64,000 nt of DNA, taken from the NCBI GenBank assembly GCA_023014365.1, contig JAEBUN010000004.1, positions 744,001-808,000 of the forward strand, in the 5' to 3' direction. Within the stretch, counting starts at the first letter, position 1; every line of letters starts with the position of its first letter. Positions 56,244 to 64,000 of the stretch are shown here, piece after piece. The notes under the pieces were generated by a model that did no database searches, was not told where the DNA came from, and was given only the letters and a program-made list of their open reading frames with translations. Source of the DNA: Lepiota brunneoincarnata. Its lineage: Eukaryota > Basidiomycota > Agaricomycetes > Agaricales > Agaricaceae. Position numbers and translations under genes: made by a program.

Positions 56244-58171
56244 TCACTATGGTTCAGCGAGGCTGCACAGCGAGCATCCCAATAGGAAAGGCTAGATGTA
56301 GTGTGACAAGGGAAATGAAAAGGGAGAGGAGCGGATTTGGGCGCTGGTTATATGTACATACGTTCAGCCCGCATCACAAGCCGGACATACATGCTTAGCG
56401 AAGTTCCTCCGCTAGTTTCTGTTTACCTTGCTCGACGCCGACTCCGCCCCCAACTCCGTCAGCACAATCCACTTGCTCGGTCCTGCCCTAATGGGTGCCA
56501 CGGCTGGTCACAAATAGCTTAGGGGGTCTGACCACGTTCGCGTAACTCTGCCCCCCAGGCAACCATATGCTGTGAAGGCCGGCTAGGAACCAAAAGGTCT
56601 TATATCATGCCCACTTGGCCTAGTAGACAACGGATTTAAAGGGCCGAAGGCTGGCACTGATACCCGCTGGATTGCGCCAGTCATCTGGCGAATGGCACCA
56701 TTGGCATCTAGGCTTGTCTTGACGTTGCTAGTTTCGGTCCAACTGTCTGCGGTTCAGCGAGCTCAAAATTCGCGGGCTCTACTCAAACATTCTCCTTCCC
56801 TGTAACGGCGGCTTTTGCGGATCCCAACTTTCCGGACGGTATCCATGTCGGTCAAGCCGGAGCTACACCGAAATGATTATTCTACTCCGTAATAATTCGC
56901 CACAGGATGTGCTGAAGTTTATTATCCTTCCAATAATAATGCGGATAATATGCGGATAATATAAAATGGATTGTTGGTACCAATCGGTTATCCCTTTTGC
57001 ACTGTATCTCAAGGTCAACAATGTATTTCGCAAACATCACAAGGCATCACTGTTTTTGATTACAGTAAGTCCATGAGTAATTATCCCAGTGTTACCCCAT
57101 TGCAGCGGAAACGAGGATTTGGTGATGATCTACTCCACCCAAGAACTTTGGGTTGGGATAAGATCACCCCTCTCAATTTCGACAGATGCAAGTTGCCCAG
57201 GTTCACCTCTAATTGTCCTTTGACAAGATTCATGCGGCAGGAATACCTCCAACGAATTTTCTGCAACTGGCCTCCCAATATACAGGTTTTAGAACTGGGT
57301 GGGGATATTCTAATGCCATTCTGATGCTCACAGATGCAGAGTTCTTCTGTTCAAGATCGACCCTGGCCGGGCATACAACAGATTTAACTTGAACGTCGGG
57401 TTCAGAGTGAAATATGGTTAGTCACCTCACTCAACCAACTTCTCAATGGGTTTTGGGATCTATTTGTCTTCAGAACGACTTTGCATGGCTGGTACGCTCC
57501 ATTTGAGCCAAATTTTATCTCAATCATGTAAGGCCGTATGGTCGACCGGCCAAGCCGACTCTCATGCTTCGATCTCTTTGCAGGGCGATTCAAAGTGTTG
57601 CCATGCCTTTTTATCGCATGACCGGATACACTGTCATATCTTTATTCGTTTGGTGTCGCAGCAGTCAGGCATGCTTGGCGGTGACATTGTCGCCATGAAT
57701 TTTACGAATTTTCGCTAAGTCAGGGCTTTTTCCCCGGTCACATTCCAGCATCCCTGGTTCGGCACTATCTCTCTTCGGTTTTGTTCCTTTTGGCACCACC
57801 CTCGGCGGTCAAGCTCCTATAAGGAAAAGCGACGCATATTCGCTGGATCGAAAACGACGGTATCCTCCCGTTCACTACTTTTATCAGCAGGGATGAAGCA
57901 AGGTATCGGAGAGGTCAATTATCAGCTGGGCTGCTTCTGGGAATCGTACATTCTGTGAAGGGACTGTGAGCGGACAGGCACTGGAGCTTATGAGGTCTCT
58001 GTACATACAGTCCTTGTGTCGTTGATCTTCATTTTGCGATGGCATCACTACAACGAGAGTAGAGCTGTGACATCTCACCCGAGCAGTGGGATCTCCCTTC
58101 ATTCAACAGTTTACGCGCAGCAATCACAACACTCGGCTGATGCAACCGCGACCATCATAATTACTCATATT
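56244..58171. other. Longest gene-poor interval; only weak ORFs
   Basis: Nearly 2 kb separates the PP2C start from VPS20. On the plus strand, 56692-56805 encodes MAPLASRLVLTLLVSVQLSA, which looks like a signal peptide, but the frame closes after 37 codons. An ATG at 56966 with a 41-nt GT-AG interval (about 57063-57103) could give roughly 106 residues to 57324, including LYLKVNNVFRKHHKASLFLI. Neither has a recognised domain. An AT-rich duplication of ATGCGGATAAT lies near 56938-56960. I see no transposase, reverse transcriptase or RNA gene. It may hold a decayed gene or long promoters. Confidence 0.35.
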
Positions 58172-59153
58172 ATGGGTGCAAAGCAATCGCTGCCCAAGAT
58201 AACCGCACAGGATAAAGCCATTCTCGAGTATGCCCATTTCTCTGAAATGTTCCTGTAGTCCCCACCCCTGACTACTTCCCCGACTCGAAAAGTTTAAAAC
58301 TACAAAGGGATAAACTCCGACAATATCAAAGAAAGGTGTGTGTGCTTCTGCACAAAAAAACCCGTTTTCTCTCCTTCTGCTCTCTGACGGCATTTTCAAC
58401 ATAGATCCAAGTTGTTCTAGACCGCGAACATGCGATAGCCAGAGCTCACCTCGCTGCGGGTCAGAAAGATAGAGCAATCACTGCGCTTCGGAGGAGGAAG
58501 TATCAAGAGAGTTTGTTATTGAAGACCGATCAGCAGCTGGGATCTCTTGAGCAGTTGGTTCGTTCCCTCTATCATCATCCTGTCGTTAGCCAGGAGCTGA
58601 TGGCCATAACGGTTGGATAGGTATCAACCATTGAGTTCTCGCTCGTCGAGGTCTCTGTTTTGCATGGGCTCAGGCAGGGCAACGAGGTGTTGAGAGAGAT
58701 TCATAAGGAGATGAACTTGGAGAGTGTGGAAAGACTATTGGAGGAGACGCAGGAGGCAAGGGAGTACGAGCAGGTATGTGTCACCTTGGGATCTATGTTC
58801 ACATTTATCTTCAAAGTTCTTTGATCGTGCAGGAAATCAGCGAGATGTTGGCCAACAACTTGACGTTGGACGAGGAGGACGCCGTTCAAGTCGAGTTGCG
58901 TCAGCTCGAAGCCGAAGCGGTGGGTTCCTTGCTCCGTTTTGTTGGTCTGCTGGGAGGTGCTCATGTTTCTTCAGCTGGGTCGGACACAGACTCCAATTCA
59001 CCTCCCCGAGGTACCGACGACAGAACCAATGGTGCATACACCCCAAGGTATGCCAAACGGTTCACTTGCGAGGGACTCATGCTCATAAACGTCTCGTCAG
59101 CAGTCGAACAAGAACAGGAGCCTGGCCGGACCAAGGTCGCGGTTGCGGCCTGA
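58172..59153 (+). CDS. VPS20: ESCRT-III subunit Vps20 (CHMP6)
   Basis: Vps20 nucleates ESCRT-III filaments on endosomes and links them to ESCRT-II. The ATG at 58172 gives the myristoylation-type start MGAKQSLPKITAQDKAIL, as in all Vps20 proteins. After an intron comes DLKLQRDKLRQYQRK, then IQVVLDREHAIARAHLAAGQ, KDRAITALRRRKYQESLLLK, TDQQLGSLEQLVSTIEFSLV and NLESVERLLEETQEAREYEQ. The ISEMLANNLTLDEEDAVQVE acidic segment and LRQLEAEA follow. Removing an intron after EAEA gives LGRTQTPIHLPEVPTTEPMV, and a last intron leads to EQEPGRTKVAVAA. About 220 residues result, the family length. It converges with PPIL2 80 nt away. Confidence 0.92.
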
Positions 59154-59233
59154 TTGCACGCCAGTCCCACTTAGTCCCGCTATATTATTACACAATTATC
59201 GAGGGTATCCATCGGAACAACACTAATAGTAGT

Positions 59234-61276
59234 CTACCAGTTATCGAAGTCTCCAAACCCAAGTTTTCGCTTCTTCTTTGGTTCTTCCGGCGGTGCATCT
59301 CCATTCGAAATATTGAGTGCTGCTGGCGGCCTCTTAAGGTTTTTCAGATTCAGATACTTTCCAACCCCACCACTCCCGGTCTCCCCGGCCCCAAACGCTG
59401 CGCCGTTCGAACCTACTTTCAATCCAAACCAGTTGACGTCGTCGTCCCGTTTCTCTTCCTTCTGCTGACCACCGCCTGCCTCTGCCTCTGCCTGCCTAGC
59501 AAGTTTCTTTGCATGCCGTTTTTTGTAGTCTTCAAAAGGATCCTGGTAACTGTCCAAGGCGTAGGTTGCGAGTAATATAGTTGAGTTAGAAAGTAAACAT
59601 ACATTATGACCTGGGTAATGCGGACGGGTTTCGCAGGTCGCTCCGTGCCAGGTTTCACTGGTAGTTTTTCTAACGTATCCAATACGTCCTCTCCGCCTAC
59701 AAGCTTACCAAACACGGTGTGTTTTTTGTCGAGATGAGGTGTTGGCCTGAAGGTGAGATACCACTGCGAGCTGCGTTCACCTTTGAGCATTTCATCATGT
59801 CGAGGAGGAAAAGAGAGTCTGACCCATTGGTTGCAGGACCCTTGTTCGCCATGGCAATAATCCCCCGGCTGTCGTGTGTCACAGCACCTTTTAGGTCATA
59901 TTCATCTCGGAATGGTTGACCCCAATGAGATTCTCCGCCAGCTCCAGTCCCAGATGGGTCCCCCGTTTGAACCTTGTTAATAGCAATAAGAATGGGAACA
60001 GGGGGCGGGGCGGTGAGCTTACCATAAACCCAGGCATTAACCGGTGAAATAGACAGTTGTCGTATTTTCCTGCTTTGGCTAACATCAAGAAATTGTAGCA
60101 CGTCTTTGGTGCCTTGAGGAAAAAATTAGCGTGATAGTTAGACATGAGGGCCATCTAAACACACCTTTTCGCAATATAGCTCTAGATTCAAACTCCCGCC
60201 CCCGAGCGATGTAACGACCCTTACATATGCTCGTCGCTTTCCGACATCTTTATCCTTCCCTTTCTTCCTCCCGCTCGGGTTGGAAAATTCCTCGAACATG
60301 AGTTCTTCCTCATCCCATAAGAGTTTTGCACTCTTCGTATGTGGGTCTATTGATGTGGATGTTAGGGCTGCACCCGGAAGACCACTAGAGTAGGGAGATA
60401 TGTTCCCTATATTTCGTTAGTTGGTTAGGAACATCTGGAGAATCAGTGGTAGGGGAGGACACACATGGTTCTGCTGCTTTCTTGGCTGCCACGACGGGAC
60501 CCGCGGGTGCAGGTTTTGTTGTAGTCTTGAGATCTTTGGACCCGACTGCTACTTGCGCGGGTTTATTTCCTGCTGTTAGAGGTGTAGTCGTGGTAGCCTT
60601 GGGTACCGATACTGAAGGCATCCCATGGGGATTCTGTAGCGTGACAATGTCTGTCCTAAAAGCCAAGCTTGGTCAGACTGACCGACAAATCATCGGACGG
60701 TATACTTTTTGATAGGGATATCTGCCAATAGGTCTCTGTTTCCTTTGATGCTTCCTGCGAGGTAGACATTGCCCGTAGTGGCGATAGCGACGATATGCGA
60801 GTGCTCGCTGAACGGTTTGAACGAAATCGGGTCGTGGATCTCGCCTGTGGCTTCTTTACGAGAGTAGTGGAGTGTGATGAGGTCCGTAGGTGCAAGGGGC
60901 TCTTTTGTGAATGGGTGGGTGTTGTTGTGTTGTCTGTAGATAGGAAGTGAGGATGAATGAGGGTGGCACTCTAACTAATAGACGTACTTGAGCCAGGGAA
61001 TGATATTGACGAGATCGAACACGGTTCCTGTTCCGTCTGAATTGCGTCCACAAACAGGATGTGTGAAAGGTTGGAAAGAGAGGGCGCAGCAGTCGAAGGG
61101 TGTTGTAGCTCCTGGGTGAGGTGCTTCTTGCTTTCTGCGGGGAGAACGTGAGCGTAATATTTGAAGGATTTGAGGGTGACTTACGCTCTGTAGCCACCTG
61201 AGGCGGAGTGAGAGCCAAACCTCCCTGTGTGTTCTTCATGAGTGATGTAGAGTTTGTTGGAATTGCCGTGGCCCAT
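59234..61276 (-). CDS. CYP8: U-box cyclophilin PPIL2 / Cyp60-type peptidyl-prolyl isomerase
   Basis: PPIL2 (fungal Cyp8) is a nuclear spliceosome-associated cyclophilin with an N-terminal U-box. The ATG at 61276 begins [20 protein letters not shown]. The U-box region contains [37 protein letters not shown] and [20 protein letters not shown], with cysteines as in the unusual modified U-box of this family. A basic linker follows. The cyclophilin domain reads [60 protein letters not shown] and [20 protein letters not shown], then [20 protein letters not shown]. The tail is [19 protein letters not shown] and ends [11 protein letters not shown]. The family length of about 550 residues is matched. 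It is divergent from the PPR gene across 83 bp. Confidence 0.9.
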
Positions 61277-61359
61277 GGTGAGTGCTAGGTGAGGAAAGGG
61301 ATGCGATTAAGTAATAAATAAATACCAAATATACTGAAAAATCCGGCAACGCCTTTTCA

Positions 61360-63621
61360 ATGCTCCGTCATGCCTCCTCGCAAACTAGACAGGCTCTCTT
61401 CCTAGACTTTCTCGCTCCTTCGTCTTCTCGCCTTTACACCCCAGCCCAACCCTCTCCTCGCAATAACCCCTTCCCGCTCCAGGCAGCTTCTCCCTCCGCC
61501 CTCTTCGCCAAACTCAAATCCAGTGTCCAGTCCATCCAATCCCCTCCCACCCACTCCCCAACCCACTTCCTTCCCCCCGCCAAAGTTCACGATTTCAATA
61601 AAACTATTTACCATATCCGCAAAGCTCTCAGAGAGGAGAACAATGGTGCCGTTATACGACACTGGCAATCCCTCGACAAGCAAAAGCTCCTACCCTTGCT
61701 CAGCCATACACAGCTCGTACCGTTGTCGGCGTTGATGATGCAGTCATTCCTCCAGGGGAGACGCACAATGGATCCTCAGATACTAAAACTAGTGGAGAAT
61801 GTCGTGTTACTCGCTGCCAGAGGAGACTCACTCGACGCGCTGAATGCGCTTATGTGGTACCATCTCAGGCGGCAGCAGCCACAGGCTGTGTTGGACTTGT
61901 ATCACAGATTTATGGGTCTGATCGGGGATAGGGATCTTATGCTGGAAAACGCTCTGGACGAGGCAAGTGGTGGTTTGGGGGAGGGGGACGGGGAGGAGGG
62001 GGGGGAGGTAGAGGTGAATGAGGTGTTGGCTACAGATACAGAGCTCAAGTTTAGCCAGGTTGAAATCGCTCCGGGGCGTATGCGGATGTTGCTTGCGGCG
62101 GTTGCAGCTCACGCAATGGAAGACTCGTTCGGTGGTGCACTGGAATTATATTTGGCTACTGTCATCCGGTTACCACCCCCCTCCGAGGCGACCCTTCAGA
62201 CTTTTGGTGGTCGTACTCGTCTACGACCAAAAATGAAGGAATATATCTCTAGGCTCAGTATTGCGAAACTGGTCTCACGGCCAGGGTCGTTCTCGAGACG
62301 GGTCACAAACCTTGGTGACGCCCGCGCCTCGAACACGCTCGAGGAATTATACAGGAGCCTTATAGACGGTCTATCCGGCCAGGATCCTTTCCTTGCAGCT
62401 GACCCTTCGCTTGTGACGGACACCAAGACGATAGCCATGACGAGTGTTGGCTGGACGTCTCTACTCACTGCATTCATGAAATGCAACAAGAAAGACATGG
62501 CCGCAAAACTATGGGATGACATGGCTGCACTTGGAGTTCCTCCGGGTGTCTCAATGTGGACGGCTTTGATTGACGCGTACGATGACATTCGTGCTGTCGA
62601 TGATGCTCTCAACGCTTGGAGTATGATGCTAAGTCAGGGCGTCAAGCCTGACGCGCTGGCATACAGAGCTATCATCTCTGCATTGTTCAAGGGCCGTAGG
62701 CCAGATCAAGCACTGGAGATGTTCAGCAAGTACAAGGCAATTCCAGTAGATCTGGCCTCGTCTCGTCATCTCAGTGTCTGTAACACAGTCCTTCACGGGC
62801 TATGTGCAACGGGTCGGGTATCAGAGGCAGAGGCGACGCGGGAGGAAATGGAACAAAGTGGCATTAAGCCCGACCTCGTCACCTTCAACACCTTTATCGA
62901 CTACTATGGACGACGTGGCCAATTCAAAGCGATCGCCACAGTACTCAGGGCTATGAAAGATGCGGAGGTTGAGGGGGATGCCTTTACATTCACCACCATT
63001 CTTTCAGCCCTCCTGAAAGCTGGACGGACGAACGCGTCTGAGCTTGTTTTGGAATTGATGGATAAACAAGGAGTAAAACGAAATATTGCATTGTACACCG
63101 CCCTCATTGACTATCAGCTACGGGAAGGGGGTCCGAAAAACCTTGAAGCAGCGATGGGCATGCTGCGGGAGATGGAACAGGATCCAGCAAACCCACCGAA
63201 CGAAATTACGTACACGTCAGTCCTGGCTGGCCTTTACCGCCTTAGCTGGATATTACCGCAGGAGCTGGAGCGATGGCACAGGGAAATTGTTGGGAGGATA
63301 CGACGTAGGGGCCTGGTGTTTGGGTTGCCAACTTACCACCTGCTTCTCAAATCCTGTCTCGTGTATCCCCACGAGGACGGGGTACGCCAGGCATTGGCTT
63401 ACTTCGAGGAGATGAAGCAACGAGAGATCCCTATTATTAACACGACTTGGTACATCCTCTTGGCTGGGTTGCTAACTAGAGGCGAGTGGAAGATTGCAGA
63501 CAAGTTGGTGGAAGAGATGTATGCGTCTGGGATTCACCCGACGAGGTCTCTACTACGGTTGGTGCACAAAATCAACAATAGGGTAGTAGATGATAGTAGA
63601 GATGTACATACCACATTGTAA
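61360..63621 (+). CDS. Pentatricopeptide repeat (PPR) protein, probably mitochondrial
   Basis: This is an intronless 753-residue gene. The start MLRHASSQTRQALFLDFLAP, with basic and hydroxylated residues and little acidity, resembles a mitochondrial presequence. After a variable front half, tandem 35-residue PPR motifs run from about residue 365 to 740. Examples are GWTSLLTAFMKCNKKDMAAK, MWTALIDAYDDIRAVDDALN, AYRAIISALFKGRRPDQALE, TFNTFIDYYGRRGQFKAIAT, TFTTILSALLKAGRTNASEL and LYTALIDYQLREGGPKNLEA. PPR proteins bind organellar RNA and control its processing, stability or translation. The motif pattern resembles fungal Dmr1/Ppr-type proteins but I cannot name an orthologue. The acidic EGGEVEVNEV stretch is disordered. 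Confidence 0.9.
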   Translation: MLRHASSQTRQALFLDFLAPSSSRLYTPAQPSPRNNPFPLQAASPSALFAKLKSSVQSIQSPPTHSPTHFLPPAKVHDFNKTIYHIRKALREENNGAVIRHWQSLDKQKLLPLLSHTQLVPLSALMMQSFLQGRRTMDPQILKLVENVVLLAARGDSLDALNALMWYHLRRQQPQAVLDLYHRFMGLIGDRDLMLENALDEASGGLGEGDGEEGGEVEVNEVLATDTELKFSQVEIAPGRMRMLLAAVAAHAMEDSFGGALELYLATVIRLPPPSEATLQTFGGRTRLRPKMKEYISRLSIAKLVSRPGSFSRRVTNLGDARASNTLEELYRSLIDGLSGQDPFLAADPSLVTDTKTIAMTSVGWTSLLTAFMKCNKKDMAAKLWDDMAALGVPPGVSMWTALIDAYDDIRAVDDALNAWSMMLSQGVKPDALAYRAIISALFKGRRPDQALEMFSKYKAIPVDLASSRHLSVCNTVLHGLCATGRVSEAEATREEMEQSGIKPDLVTFNTFIDYYGRRGQFKAIATVLRAMKDAEVEGDAFTFTTILSALLKAGRTNASELVLELMDKQGVKRNIALYTALIDYQLREGGPKNLEAAMGMLREMEQDPANPPNEITYTSVLAGLYRLSWILPQELERWHREIVGRIRRRGLVFGLPTYHLLLKSCLVYPHEDGVRQALAYFEEMKQREIPIINTTWYILLAGLLTRGEWKIADKLVEEMYASGIHPTRSLLRLVHKINNRVVDDSRDVHTTL

Positions 63622-63642
63622 ATAATACTTAATGGAAGATTG

Positions 63643-63964
63643 CTATAATGAGGGTGGTGTAGCGAAGAGGCGCTGTTTATCGAGGAAGAAGAAGGCCCTT
63701 CCGAGGCCTATTCGTTGGTATCGGGCATACGCTGAAGGGGTCAAATCAGGTGGTTGTGCGAAAGGGAGGTGTGGACGACATACCCCATTGACTCCATCTG
63801 CGGCCGAGCCACTTGCCAACGAAGGGGAGGAGGACGAAGGAGATGAGCTGTTTGAGTTGTTGGAGGCTCTCTTCCCATTCCTCCTGGGCCCTGCGGTACT
63901 CGTCGTCCTCGTCGTATGATGATACAGAGGAGAAGCCGTCGATGGATGTCACGGAACTGGGCAT
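63643..63964 (-). CDS. Small mitochondrial outer-membrane import protein, Mim2-like
   Basis: The ATG at 63964 gives MPSSVTSIDGFSSVSSYDED, then DEYRRAQEEWEESLQQLKQL. The hydrophobic segment ISFVLLPFVGKWLGRRWSQW follows, and after an intron (about 63733-63783) AYARYQRIGLGRAFFFLDKQ and RLFATPPSL. The product is 89 residues. The acidic head, the EEWEESLQQL motif and a single membrane segment followed by basic residues match Mim2, the partner of Mim1 that inserts alpha-helical proteins into the mitochondrial outer membrane. The call rests on this short motif only. It converges with the PPR gene, 21 nt from its stop. Confidence 0.68.
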
Positions 63965-64000
63965 GGGAGGAGAATAGAAGGGGCAAGCGCGGAACGCTCG

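Noticed and set aside
56690..56910. Resemblance of VTAAFADPNFPDGIHVGQ to fungal translocon-associated protein alpha
   Set aside because: Similarity is limited to a few residues, the frame closes at once and no membrane segment follows.
57081..57278. Minus-strand small ORFs in the gene-poor gap
   Set aside because: Antisense shadows of the plus-strand candidate, with no recognisable features.
1..64000. CRISPR arrays, insertion sequences, integrons, phage genes
   Set aside because: The window is spliced fungal DNA; no repeat-spacer arrays or transposase-like frames were seen.

Overview
This window is nuclear DNA of a filamentous basidiomycete fungus, most likely an Agaricomycete. The evidence is a compact layout of 27 protein-coding genes in 64 kb, many short introns of about 45-65 nt with GT(R)NGT donors, both strands used equally, very short intergenic gaps, and an ordinary set of conserved fungal housekeeping genes. 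No rRNA, tRNA, transposon open reading frame, CRISPR array or bacterial operon was seen. Gene calls rest on conserved protein motifs read through hand-joined exons. Terminal coordinates are usually firm, but some internal splice sites are uncertain.

Layout. 0-8 kb: TRAPP III subunit TRS85 (+), a PMP22/Mpv17 membrane protein (-) and the mitochondrial carrier YHM2 (-). 9-18.3 kb: a long coiled-coil protein with a hydrophobic C-terminus (-), sedoheptulose-bisphosphatase SHB17 (-), the vacuolar tethering subunit VPS18 (+) and the nucleolar factor CGR1 (-). 18.4-27 kb: an unrecognised Ser/Pro-rich protein (+), the ER tether SEC39 (-) and ribosome biogenesis factor NIP7 (-). 27-34 kb: NRDE2 (+) and a Byr4/Bfa1-type mitotic-exit regulator (+). 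34.5-38.3 kb: urease accessory protein UreD (+), followed by an allantoate-permease-type MFS transporter (+). 38.4-47.6 kb: an m-AAA protease (-), two convergent epoxide-hydrolase-like paralogues and a WRAP73/WDR8 protein (-). 47.8-56.3 kb: a second MFS transporter (+), mitochondrial ribosomal protein uS17m (+), prefoldin subunit 6 (-), a gamma-glutamyltransferase-like gene (+) and a mitochondrial-type PP2C phosphatase (-). 58-64 kb: ESCRT-III VPS20 (+), the U-box cyclophilin PPIL2 (-), a PPR protein (+) and a small Mim2-like protein (-).

Themes. Membrane traffic is well represented (TRS85, VPS18, SEC39, VPS20), as are mitochondrial functions (YHM2, m-AAA protease, uS17m, PP2C, PPR, Mim2-like) and RNA or ribosome biology (CGR1, NIP7, NRDE2, PPIL2). 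These are unrelated neighbours, not a cluster. The only suggestive functional pair is UreD beside the allantoate-type permease, whose upstream region carries several GATA-type sites.

I found no convincing new multi-gene system. The best unusual signals are: a predicted 4-nt microexon in the allantoate-type permease; an epoxide-hydrolase paralogue whose catalytic His position reads Arg; reading-frame conflicts in two adjacent genes (GGT-like and PP2C); a GC-AG intron in YKE2; an overlapping TAATG upstream ORF on the first epoxide hydrolase; and a Cys4 knuckle at the end of the unrecognised protein.
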